Source: Halorubrum sp. 48-1-W
Lineage (GTDB): Archaea; Halobacteriota; Halobacteria; Halobacteriales; Haloferacaceae
DNA: 60,088 nucleotides
Reading direction: 5' to 3'
NCBI RefSeq assembly: GCF_003287355.1
Contig: NZ_QMIM01000028.1
Coordinates: 1-60,088, forward strand
Position numbers and translations under genes: made by a program. Positions 26,265 through 34,146 of this stretch are shown here, in pieces (position 1 is the stretch's first letter; the number at the start of each line of letters is the position of its first letter). The notes beneath the pieces were generated by a model that made no database searches, was not told where the DNA came from, and saw only the letters and a list, made by a program, of their open reading frames with translations.

Positions 26265-26306
26265 CGACGGTCCGACCGTCTCCTGCGACGGTCCGACCGT
26301 CTCCTA
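26265..26306. promoter_or_regulatory. Two 21-bp near-palindromic repeats before the sugar-isomerase gene
   Basis: CGACGGTCCGACCGTCTCCT is present twice (26265-26285 and 26286-26306, period 21). Each copy has the almost perfect inverted core GACGGTC-C-GACCGTC. They end just before a TTTATTC TATA-like element at about 26311, placing them where an activator or repressor dimer would bind. Confidence 0.55.
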
Positions 26307-26340
26307 AAGGTTTATTCGGGATGTAGTTAGATTCACACGT

Positions 26341-27312
26341 ATGGACATCGGCGTACTGACCGTTCCGCTCGGTGACGAATCGATCGAGGACGCGTTCGCG
26401 TATCTCGCCGACCTCGGCGTCGACGCGGTCGAGATCGGCGTCGGCGGCTTCCCCGGCGAGGACCACGTCGACCGCGGCGAGTACCTCGGGAACGACGCGA
26501 CACGGGCCGAGCTCGACGACCTGCTCGGCGAGTACGGACTGCGCGTCTCCGCCCTGGCGACCCACAACAACCCGCTTCACCCCGACGAGGAGCGGGCCGA
26601 TCGGGCCGACCGGGAGCTCCGCGAGGCGATCGAGCTGGCCGACGAGCTCGGCGTCGACACGGTCACCTGCTTCTCCGGGTTGCCCGCGGGCGCGCCCGGC
26701 GACTCGACGCCCAACTGGGTCACCGCCCCGTGGCCGACCGAACACGCCGAGGCCCACGAGTACCAGTGGGAGGAGGTCGCGATCCCGTACTGGAGCGACC
26801 TGGCCGACCACGCCGACGCCCACGACGTCGACGTCGCGATCGAGATGCACCCGAACATGCTCGTCTACGAGCCGACCGGGATGTTGCGCCTCCGGGAGGC
26901 GACCACCGAGCGTCTCGGTGCGAACTTCGACCCCTCACACCTCTACTGGCAGGGGATCGACGTGACCGAGGCGATCCGCTTTTTGGGCGAGCACGACGCG
27001 ATCCACCACGTCCACGCGAAGGACACCAGGGTGTACGAGTCGAACGCCCGCGTGAAGGGCGTCCTCGACACGGAATCGTACACCGAGGAGGCCGACCGCT
27101 CGTGGCTGTTCCGGTCGATCGGGTACGGCCACGACGAGGGCCACTGGAAGGACGTCGTCTCGACGCTCCGGATGGTCGGCTACGAGGGCGCGCTCTCGAT
27201 CGAACACGAGGACTCGCTCACCTCCTCGCGCGAGGGGTTGGAGAAGGCCGTCGACGTGCTCTCGCGGGCCGTTTTCGAGACACGGCCGGGCGACGCGTAC
27301 TGGGCGGAGTGA
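26341..27312 (+). CDS. Sugar phosphate isomerase/epimerase (xylose isomerase-like TIM barrel)
   Basis: A 323-residue AP-endonuclease-2/xylose-isomerase-type TIM barrel. Visible strand ends carrying likely metal ligands are GVDAVEIGVGG, THNNPLHPDEE, VDVAIEMHPN (Glu ligand), NFDPSHLYWQG (Asp/His), HHVHAKDTR (His) and LSIEHED (Glu). Such enzymes isomerise or epimerise keto- and aldo-sugars or inositol derivatives. It is followed 22 bp later by an oxidoreductase of the Gfo/Idh/MocA family, the common pairing in inositol or sugar-acid breakdown. Exact substrate unknown. Confidence 0.88.
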   Translation: MDIGVLTVPLGDESIEDAFAYLADLGVDAVEIGVGGFPGEDHVDRGEYLGNDATRAELDDLLGEYGLRVSALATHNNPLHPDEERADRADRELREAIELADELGVDTVTCFSGLPAGAPGDSTPNWVTAPWPTEHAEAHEYQWEEVAIPYWSDLADHADAHDVDVAIEMHPNMLVYEPTGMLRLREATTERLGANFDPSHLYWQGIDVTEAIRFLGEHDAIHHVHAKDTRVYESNARVKGVLDTESYTEEADRSWLFRSIGYGHDEGHWKDVVSTLRMVGYEGALSIEHEDSLTSSREGLEKAVDVLSRAVFETRPGDAYWAE

Positions 27313-27334
27313 CCGAGAGGGAACGACACCAACG

Positions 27335-28465
27335 ATGACGGACGAACCACTGACGGTCGGCGTGCTGGGGTATCGATTCATGGGCAGAGCGCACGCGAAC
27401 GCGATGGCGCGGCTCCCGATGTTCTTCCCGGACGCGCCCGAGGTCGAGCGACACACGCTCGTCGGGCGCGACGAGGAGGCGCTCGCGGAGGCGGCCGACC
27501 GGCTCGGGTTCACCCACACCGCGACCGACTGGGCCGACGCCATCGAGGCGGTCGACGTCTTCTACAACCTCGGACCGAACCACGTCCACGTCGAGCCCTC
27601 GGTCGCAGCGCTGGAGGCGGGCGTTCCCGTCCTCTGTGAGAAGCCGCTCGCGCCCACCCTCGAGGGGGCCGAACGGATGCGCGACGCAGCCGCGGACGCC
27701 GGCGTCCCCGCCGGCTGCGCGTTCAACTACCGGTTCGTCCCGGCGCTCCAACACGCACGGAACCTGATCGCCGACGGCGAACTCGGCGAGATCCGACAGG
27801 TCCGGGGGCGGTACCTCCAGGACTGGCTCGTCGACCCCGAGGCGCCCTGGGCGTGGCGGATGGACGCCGACCTCGCCGGGTCCGGCGCGCTCGGCGACCT
27901 CGGCGCGCACTCGATAGACCTCGCGGGGTTCCTCGTCGGCGACAGGGTCGGAGAGATAGACCACGTCTCCGGACACCTCGAGACGTTCGTGGAGGAGCGG
28001 CCCGTCCTCGACGGGGAGGGAGACGTCGAGGCGTACCGCGACGTGACGGTCGACGACGCGTTCTCGGCGCAGGTCGCCTACGAGTCCGGTGCGATGGGCA
28101 CCTTCGAGGCGTCGCGGTTCGCGACCGGCCACAAGAACGACCACACGATCGAGGTCCACGGGTCGACGGGGAGCCTGCGGTTCTCGCTCGAGCGGCTGAA
28201 CGAGCTCGAGGTGCTCCGCGAGGGCGACCGCGGCTACGAGACGGTGCTCGTCACCGACGAGTCGGACCCATACGTCGACCACTGGTGGCCGCCGGGGCAC
28301 GTGCTCGGCTGGGAGCACACCTTCGTCCACGAGAACTACGAGTTCTTGTCTTCGGTGTCGACAGGAACCTCGTTCGAGCCGTCCTTCGAACAGGGATACG
28401 CCGTTCAAAGAGTCATGGACGCGATTCAACGCAGCGACGAGCGGGGCGAATGGGTTTCCCTGTGA
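27335..28465 (+). CDS. Gfo/Idh/MocA-family NAD(P)-dependent oxidoreductase
   Basis: A 376-residue dehydrogenase. The Rossmann domain starts VGVLGYRFMGRAHANA; the EKP motif is in LCEKPLAP; the C-terminal alpha/beta domain contains GSGALGDLGAHSIDLA with the catalytic His region. It oxidises or reduces a sugar, inositol or related polyol. It forms an operon with the isomerase upstream. Its stop codon coincides with the first bases of an IS605-like hairpin (28463-28497), so the very end of the protein may have been set by that insertion; the C terminus (GEWVSL) still looks family-like. Confidence 0.9.
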   Translation: MTDEPLTVGVLGYRFMGRAHANAMARLPMFFPDAPEVERHTLVGRDEEALAEAADRLGFTHTATDWADAIEAVDVFYNLGPNHVHVEPSVAALEAGVPVLCEKPLAPTLEGAERMRDAAADAGVPAGCAFNYRFVPALQHARNLIADGELGEIRQVRGRYLQDWLVDPEAPWAWRMDADLAGSGALGDLGAHSIDLAGFLVGDRVGEIDHVSGHLETFVEERPVLDGEGDVEAYRDVTVDDAFSAQVAYESGAMGTFEASRFATGHKNDHTIEVHGSTGSLRFSLERLNELEVLREGDRGYETVLVTDESDPYVDHWWPPGHVLGWEHTFVHENYEFLSSVSTGTSFEPSFEQGYAVQRVMDAIQRSDERGEWVSL

Positions 28466-28497
28466 CATCCTCGCGCTGAAGCGCGGGGAGGATGTCA
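28463..28497. mobile_element. Isolated IS200/IS605-type terminal hairpin
   Basis: A 10-base perfect outer stem (TGACATCCTC at 28463-28472, GAGGATGTCA at 28488-28497) encloses an inner GCGC-TGAA-GCGC stem. GACATCCTC...GAGGATGTC hairpins are typical of the ends of haloarchaeal IS605/IS1341 elements. No transposase gene accompanies it, so it is a solo remnant. Its first three bases are the TGA of the upstream oxidoreductase gene. Confidence 0.6.
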
Positions 28498-28556
28498 AAC
28501 GAACTCTCATCCCACACGACCGTGGTATTTATGTTCACTCTCACTGCGGTACCGGT

Positions 28557-29741
28557 ATGACCGGGGAAATCCCCCCTGAGACGTCCGAAGAGGAAGTAGC
28601 CGATCTCCTTGCCGAACTCGTTTCGATCGACACCCAGAACCCACCCGGTCGGGAGGAACCGCTCGCCAGGTTCATTCACGAGTGGCTGGACAGCCGAGGG
28701 ATCGACGCGAAGATCGTCGACCGCCCCGACCCCGATCGTCCGCAGGTCGTCGCGGAGATAGATGCCGGCGATCCGGACGCGGGAACGCTGGTTCTCAACG
28801 GGCATATGGACGTCGTACCACCGGGGGACCGCGATCGCTGGTCCGTCGATCCGTTTGCCGGCGTCGTCGCCGACGGGAAAGTGTACGGTCGCGGTGCCAG
28901 CGACATGAAAGCCGGTCTCGCGGCAGCGATGCTTGCGGGGCGGGCCGCGGAGTGCTCCGGTGCCGTCGACGGAAAGCTTATCCTCACCTTCGCGATGGGC
29001 GAGGAGACCGCTGAGCCCGGTACCAAGACGTTGTTGGAGGACATCGATGCCGATTACGGCGTGGTTCTGGAACCGACCGAACTTCACGTACACACGGTCG
29101 GGAAGGGGCTCGCGTGGTACGCCGTCGAGATCGGAGGGAAGTCCAGCCACGCAAGCAAGCCGGAACTCGGAAAGAACGCGCTCGACGCGCTTTTGCGGAA
29201 CGAAGGTCGACTCTCCGCCTATCGTCGTCGGATCGCCGAACGGACGCACCCGCTCATCGGCGAGTCGCTGTGTACACCGACGATGGCTTCGGCGGGGACC
29301 AAGGAGAACGTGATCCCGGAGTCCGCGGAACTCCGGATGGACCGTCGGTTCCTGCCGTCTGAGGACGTCGACGATCTCGATGAGGAGATCGACGACGTGT
29401 TCGATCCACTCCGCGAGGAGGGGTTCGACGTATCGATCGACCGGGTTCGGACGTACGAGGCGGCCGAGATCGACCCCGACGAGCACGTCGCGACGGTTTT
29501 CAGGAAACACGCGAACGACGTCGCCGGTGTCGACACCACCCCTGCCGGCAAAAACGCGGCCACCGATCAACGAAACTTCGTCAACGACGCCGGCATTCCG
29601 GCGATCATCTGGGGTCCAGGTACCTCGCCCCAATCGCACACGACCGATGAGTGGGCGCGGGTCGATCTCCTCTATGACAGCGTCGACGTCCTCTGTCGCG
29701 CCGTCGAAGACCTCTGTTCGGTCTCGGTTGAAGGGACCTAA
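28557..29741 (+). CDS. M20-family metallopeptidase/deacylase (ArgE/DapE type)
   Basis: A 394-residue di-zinc hydrolase. Metal and catalytic motifs: LNGHMDVVPPGD (His and Asp), YGRGASDMKAG (bridging Asp), AMGEETAEPGT (catalytic Glu-Glu) and GPGTSPQSHTTDEWA near the end (last His). The central dimerisation domain carries GGKSSHASKPELGKNA. It removes acyl groups from amino acids or cleaves small peptides; exact substrate unknown. Codon choice is visibly less GC-biased than in neighbouring core genes and an IS605-like hairpin lies 60 bp upstream, so recent acquisition is possible. A GTATTTATG TATA element is at about 28526. Confidence 0.88.
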   Translation: MTGEIPPETSEEEVADLLAELVSIDTQNPPGREEPLARFIHEWLDSRGIDAKIVDRPDPDRPQVVAEIDAGDPDAGTLVLNGHMDVVPPGDRDRWSVDPFAGVVADGKVYGRGASDMKAGLAAAMLAGRAAECSGAVDGKLILTFAMGEETAEPGTKTLLEDIDADYGVVLEPTELHVHTVGKGLAWYAVEIGGKSSHASKPELGKNALDALLRNEGRLSAYRRRIAERTHPLIGESLCTPTMASAGTKENVIPESAELRMDRRFLPSEDVDDLDEEIDDVFDPLREEGFDVSIDRVRTYEAAEIDPDEHVATVFRKHANDVAGVDTTPAGKNAATDQRNFVNDAGIPAIIWGPGTSPQSHTTDEWARVDLLYDSVDVLCRAVEDLCSVSVEGT

Positions 29742-29792
29742 CTCGATCCGGGTCTTCAGCTCCGTCCTGACGAGCCACCGGAAGCGGTCGAG

Positions 29793-30257
29793 CTACGCCG
29801 CGACCGGCGCGGACGCCGGCCCGTTCTCCTCGGCCCACTCGTCGATCTCGGAGTCCTCGTCGGGCTCGTAGCTACCGAGCGTCTCGCTTCGGTCGAACGC
29901 GACGGGCTCCCAGACGACCTCCACCGTCTCGTCGCCGGTCGCGTTAGGGACGGTTATGCGGTCGTTCGGGCGGACGACGCCCTCGTCGGGCCAGCCGCCG
30001 AACGTCACCGAGTCGTCGGGGTCCTCCCCGCGGACGTACAGCTCCTCGGCCGGGACCGGCTCGGGGCCGACCGCGACCACGACGAGCTCGTCGCCGTCCT
30101 GTTCCACCTCGAACTCCGCGTCCGGCGGGGCGACCCCGTCGATGAGTCCGAACACCGCGGCACCGACGACCGCCAACACCAACACCACGGTGCCGACGAG
30201 CACGCCGGTGCCCGCCATCGGCGCGAACCCCCGTTCGTCGTCGCGATACCCACTCAT
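29793..30257 (-). CDS. Type IV pilin-like protein with class III signal peptide
   Basis: A 154-residue secreted protein. The N terminus (DDERGFAPMAGTGVLVGTVVLVL) is a prepilin-type signal: a charged head, a cleavage site near RGF/A, and a hydrophobic helix that forms the pilus core or a membrane anchor. The rest is an acidic beta-rich domain (VVVAVGPEPVPAEELYVRG) as in haloarchaeal pilin-domain proteins. Processing by PibD-type peptidase is inferred. It converges on the M20 peptidase gene; no other pilus gene is beside it. Confidence 0.85.
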   Translation of the reverse strand: MSGYRDDERGFAPMAGTGVLVGTVVLVLAVVGAAVFGLIDGVAPPDAEFEVEQDGDELVVVAVGPEPVPAEELYVRGEDPDDSVTFGGWPDEGVVRPNDRITVPNATGDETVEVVWEPVAFDRSETLGSYEPDEDSEIDEWAEENGPASAPVAA

Positions 30258-30403
30258 TCGTCCCCCGCTCCGCTGCGGGCGGTATAAGGGTTTACCCGCC
30301 GGCTATCAGTCCGGATAACGGGCGACGCGCCGTCGCCGCCGCGTGCTCGCGGCGGGGGAACCGAACCGGAACCCCGTTATTCGGGGACCCCGTACCGTCG
30401 GGT

Positions 30404-31021
30404 GTGAACTCGTGGATAGGGAACCCGGAGGGCGGACGGGACCGCGGCCTTCGGGGGCTAGCTCGCGCGTGGCTCGAGGTGCTCGTCCGGCCGCGACGCT
30501 TCTTCGCGAACGGTGTCGCCCCGGGCGATCAGGCCCCGGGACTGACGTTCGCCGCGGCCGTCGCCGCCGTCTTCGTCCTCGGCTGGGTCGCGACCGAGCC
30601 GACCGTCGTGCCGGCGATCGCCGAGAGCACCGCCCTCTCGGCTGCCGTCGTGGTCCTGCTCGTCACGGCGCTCGCGGCTCCCGTCGGGCTCCACCTGACC
30701 GCCGCGCTCGCGACGGTGTCGCTCGTGATCGCGAGCCTAGAGGTCGACGGCGGGGTCTCGTTTCGGGACCGCGGCGGCGTGAGCGAGACGGTACAGGTGG
30801 TCGCGTACGCGAGCGCGCCGATGGCGCTCGCAGGACCGGCGATCCCGGCGCTCCGGGTCGTCTGTGGCGGGTACGCGACGCTACTGTTGTTGGTGGGTTT
30901 CCGGATCGTCCACGGAACGACGCCGTTCCGGACGATTCTCGCCGGGCTCCCGCCGGCAGCGTTCGGATACGGGGTCGGCTACCGGGTCGTGGCAGCGATT
31001 CGAACGCTCTTCGGCGGGTGA
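30404..31021 (+). CDS. Yip1-domain integral membrane protein
   Basis: A 205-residue membrane protein with about five hydrophobic helices from residue 45 on. The soluble N terminus (LARAWLEVLVRPRRFFANGVAPGDQAPGL) is the signature opening of archaeal YIP1-family proteins, seen before the first helix. The start codon is GTG at 30404. Function is unknown in archaea. It stands alone, 96 bp before the large DHH-like gene on the same strand. Confidence 0.85.
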   Translation: MNSWIGNPEGGRDRGLRGLARAWLEVLVRPRRFFANGVAPGDQAPGLTFAAAVAAVFVLGWVATEPTVVPAIAESTALSAAVVVLLVTALAAPVGLHLTAALATVSLVIASLEVDGGVSFRDRGGVSETVQVVAYASAPMALAGPAIPALRVVCGGYATLLLLVGFRIVHGTTPFRTILAGLPPAAFGYGVGYRVVAAIRTLFGG

Positions 31022-31117
31022 TCTGGCGGTCGACCCACCCAGATGTCGGGTGCCAACGGCTTCCGCGCGGACGGCTTTCGACAACCGTTTTAGGCGTGAG
31101 CCACTCGAGTCACGCAA

Positions 31118-33286
31118 ATGGGATCCTGTATCATCTGTGGCGTCGACGTCGACGGCGGCGGTCGCATCTGCCGCTCACACCAGGAAGACGTGGTCTTCGA
31201 CTTCCGTGGCGACAGCCCCGACCAGCTCGTCGCGAACCGCTTCTACCGCGGGGTCGTCGACGGCTACGCCGAGTTCGGCGTGTTCATCGACCTCGCGCCC
31301 GGCGTCACGGGACTGCTCCACCGCTCGGAGCTCGACAGGCGGCTGGACAGCCTCGAGTGGGAGCCGGGAGACGACGTGTTCGTCCAGGTGAAGGGCGTCC
31401 GGGACAACGGAAACATCGACCTCTCGTGGTCGATCCGTCAGGCGGACCGCGAGTTCCGCGGGGCGCTCGTCCAGGACGGCGAGACCGAGTACGTGCCAGG
31501 CGAGGACGACGACGCGGAGGCCGACGACGCGGAGGCGGAGGCCGACGACGCGGAGAAGGAGGCCGACGACGCCGACGGAGACGCCGACGACGCCGACGGA
31601 GACGCCGACGACTCGACGGAAGTCACGGAGGAAACGGACGACGCAGACGACGCGGAGGCGGAGGCCGACGACTCGACGGAAGTCACGAAGGAGACGGACG
31701 ACGCGGACGACGTGGACGACGGGACAGCTGCGGACGACACGGACGACACGACGGATACGGACGAGGAGACCGAGGTCACGGACGTGGACTACGAGCGCGT
31801 CGACGTCGAGACGCTCTCGGACCGCGTCGGCGAGACGGTCCGGCTGGAGGGGGAGGTCGTGAGCACACACCAGACCGGCGGACCGACCATCTTCGAGCTT
31901 CGTGACGCGACCGGCGTCGTCGACGCAGCCGCGTTCGTCGAGCCGGGCGTCCGCGCGTACCCCGAGGTCGAAGTCGGCGACGTCATCCGGATCGACGGCG
32001 AGGTCGAACGGCGCCGCGGCGACATTCAGGTGGAGACGGAGGCGCTCGCGGTGCTCGACGGCGAGGACGCCGGGGCGGTCCGCCACCGGCTCGCCGAGGC
32101 GCTCGTCGCGAAGGCCCGCCCCGAAGGGCTCCAGCCGCTCGCCGGCGACGAGGCTGTCGCGGGGCTCGGCGAGGGGCTCCTGGACGCCGCGGAGGCCGTC
32201 CGGCGTGCGGTCCTCGAGTCGCGACCCATCGTGGTGCGCCACCCCGCGACCGCCGACGGCTACGTCGCCGGCGCCGCGGTCGAGCGCGCCGTGCTTCCCC
32301 TCATCCGCGACGAGCACGCGAAAAGCGACGCGGAGTACCACTACTTCACCCGTCGGCCGAGCGAGGAACCGGTCTACGACATGGACGCGGCGACGAACGA
32401 CGTCACCCGCATGCTTCAGGACCGCGACCGCCACGACGAGAAGCTCCCGTTGTTCCTCCTCGTCGGCACCGGTTCCACCGTGGAATCCGCGGACGGGCTC
32501 GACCTGCTCTCCGTCTACGGGGTGGAGGCGGTCGTCGTCGACGCCGCCGTCGCGGACGCCGAGACGCGCGAGCAGGTCGACACGCTCGTGTCGCCGGAGC
32601 TCGCCGAGGTCGACGACGACCTGTCGACCGGCGCGCTCGTCGCGTCCCTCGCCTCCGCGGTCAACGACGAGGTTCGGCCGGACCTCGTCCACCTGCCCGC
32701 CGTGAGCTACTGGGACGACACCCCGGACCGCTACGTCGACCTCGCGCGCGACGCCGGCTACGACCGCGAGCGGATCGCGGAGCTCCGCGAGGCGGTGGCG
32801 CTCGAGGCGTACTACCAGTCGTACCAGGACAAGCGCGAACTCATCGCCGACCTGCTGTTCGAGGACGGCGGCGACCTCGCCGCGCACGTCTCCGAGCAGT
32901 TCCGCGAGAAGCTCGAGACCGAGATCGAGACCGCGAGCGCGAACGTCGTCACCGAGTCCGTCGACGGCGTCGAGTTCGCGCTGCTCGACACCGACGAGTA
33001 CACCCACCGGTTCGACTTCCCGCCGACGCCCCTGCTCCTCGACGACCTCCACCGGCGGCACGCGAACGGGTCGCCGTTCGCCACGGTGGGCATCGGCACC
33101 GACGAACTGTACGTGCGGTCGAGCGCGCCCCTGTCGGTCAGGGAGGTGGCCGCCCGGGCGGACGAACTCGCCCCGACTGCGGACGTCTCGACCGCCGGGC
33201 TCCGCGAGGGGAAGATCGGCTTCCTCTCGGGCGAGCGCGACGCCGTCGAGGACGCCGTCGTCGCCGCCATCGCCGAGCAGTTCTAG
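31118..33286 (+). CDS. RecJ-like (COG1107-type) protein with S1 and OB domains, DHH motifs lost
   Basis: A 722-residue protein. Residues 1-25: a small zinc-ribbon-like start (CIICGVDVDGGGRIC, then SH). About 40-115: an S1 RNA-binding domain (YRGVVDGYAEFGVFIDL). About 130-224: a very acidic linker of DADDA-type repeats. About 228-310: an OB-fold nucleic acid-binding domain. From 365 on: a DHH-type domain matching archaeal COG1107 RecJ-like proteins, but the catalytic signatures are altered: RHPATADGY at 374-382 (usually RHH-x-D-x-DG), VVVDAA at 475-477 (usually DHH) and STAGL near the end (usually GGGH). So it probably binds nucleic acid without cleaving it, if the family reading is right. Confidence 0.82.
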   Translation: MGSCIICGVDVDGGGRICRSHQEDVVFDFRGDSPDQLVANRFYRGVVDGYAEFGVFIDLAPGVTGLLHRSELDRRLDSLEWEPGDDVFVQVKGVRDNGNIDLSWSIRQADREFRGALVQDGETEYVPGEDDDAEADDAEAEADDAEKEADDADGDADDADGDADDSTEVTEETDDADDAEAEADDSTEVTKETDDADDVDDGTAADDTDDTTDTDEETEVTDVDYERVDVETLSDRVGETVRLEGEVVSTHQTGGPTIFELRDATGVVDAAAFVEPGVRAYPEVEVGDVIRIDGEVERRRGDIQVETEALAVLDGEDAGAVRHRLAEALVAKARPEGLQPLAGDEAVAGLGEGLLDAAEAVRRAVLESRPIVVRHPATADGYVAGAAVERAVLPLIRDEHAKSDAEYHYFTRRPSEEPVYDMDAATNDVTRMLQDRDRHDEKLPLFLLVGTGSTVESADGLDLLSVYGVEAVVVDAAVADAETREQVDTLVSPELAEVDDDLSTGALVASLASAVNDEVRPDLVHLPAVSYWDDTPDRYVDLARDAGYDRERIAELREAVALEAYYQSYQDKRELIADLLFEDGGDLAAHVSEQFREKLETEIETASANVVTESVDGVEFALLDTDEYTHRFDFPPTPLLLDDLHRRHANGSPFATVGIGTDELYVRSSAPLSVREVAARADELAPTADVSTAGLREGKIGFLSGERDAVEDAVVAAIAEQF

Positions 33287-33287
33287 A

Positions 33288-33330
33288 CCGCTCTCCGTTC
33301 GTCCCCGCTCTCCGTTCGTCCCCGCTCTCC
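33288..33330. repeat. 17-bp tandem repeat, about 2.5 copies, after a gene stop
   Basis: CCGCTCTCCGTTCGTCC occurs at 33288-33304 and 33305-33321, with a partial third at 33322-33330. It fills most of the 57-bp gap between two convergent genes. Confidence 0.85.
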
Positions 33331-33343
33331 CCCTTTCCCCGTC

Positions 33344-33997
33344 TCACTTCGAGGCCGCCCGCCGGAACGGCCCGGGCGGCAGTCGAAGCTCGTCCAACTC
33401 GGGGAGGTGTTTGACGTTGAAGACGACCTTCAGCTCGTCGGAGAGCGGATAGCCGTTACACGAGAGCCGGAAGCCCCGCTCGGCGTGCTCCTCCGAGAGG
33501 ATGTGGTTCGCGGGCTGGGAGAGCTCGCCCTCGACGAGGTAGACGGCGCAGTTCGCACAGGCGCCGCCGCGGCACGAGAAGGGCCAGGAGTACCCGCGGT
33601 TCTCGGCGGCCTCGAGCAGGCTCTCGTCGGGTTCCACGAGGAGGCGGCCGTGGTCGGCCGAATCGAGGTCGGCGTCGGCCGCCTTCGCGAAGAGGTCGTC
33701 GTCCGCGAGGTCCCACCCGCGGTCCGCGATCGCCTCGTAATCGAGGAACTCTACGCGGATCGACCCGGTGCCGTCGCCCTCCGTGAGGTCGACGTCGGCG
33801 GGGTCCGTTCCGTCCGACCCCGAACCGTTCGCGTCGCGCTCGGAGAGCGTTCGGTAGGCGCGCCTGACGAGCTGGAACTCCTCTATCGACCCACCCGTGT
33901 CGGGGTGCGCCTCCTTCACCCGCTCGCGGTAGGCCCGCTCGACGTCGTCGGGGTCGGCGTCCTCGTCGAGATCCAACACGTCGAACGGTGAGACCAT
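33344..33997 (-). CDS. 2Fe-2S ferredoxin with N-terminal J domain
   Basis: A 217-residue two-domain protein. Residues 1-60 form a DnaJ-like J domain (FDVLDLDEDADPDDVERAYR with HPDTGG, the HPD motif). About 80-215 form a plant-type 2Fe-2S ferredoxin with cluster ligands in CRGGACANC and a fourth Cys in LSCNGYP. The fusion is a known haloarchaeal electron carrier (Fer), used by enzymes such as 2-oxoacid oxidoreductases. The ATG at 33997 is chosen because it begins the J domain. It is divergent from the CobW gene across 149 bp. Confidence 0.92.
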   Translation of the reverse strand: MVSPFDVLDLDEDADPDDVERAYRERVKEAHPDTGGSIEEFQLVRRAYRTLSERDANGSGSDGTDPADVDLTEGDGTGSIRVEFLDYEAIADRGWDLADDDLFAKAADADLDSADHGRLLVEPDESLLEAAENRGYSWPFSCRGGACANCAVYLVEGELSQPANHILSEEHAERGFRLSCNGYPLSDELKVVFNVKHLPELDELRLPPGPFRRAASK

Positions 33998-34146
33998 TCG
34001 GTTGTCGGACCTAGCCGATAGAGACACATAAACGTCTCACAAGCACCGTTCGACGCCGGTATCCGGAGGGATATGTCCGATGACCGGTCGAACGATCCAC
34101 CCGATCGATCGTTTCATACAGCCGGCACGAGTGGATATGGGTACGC

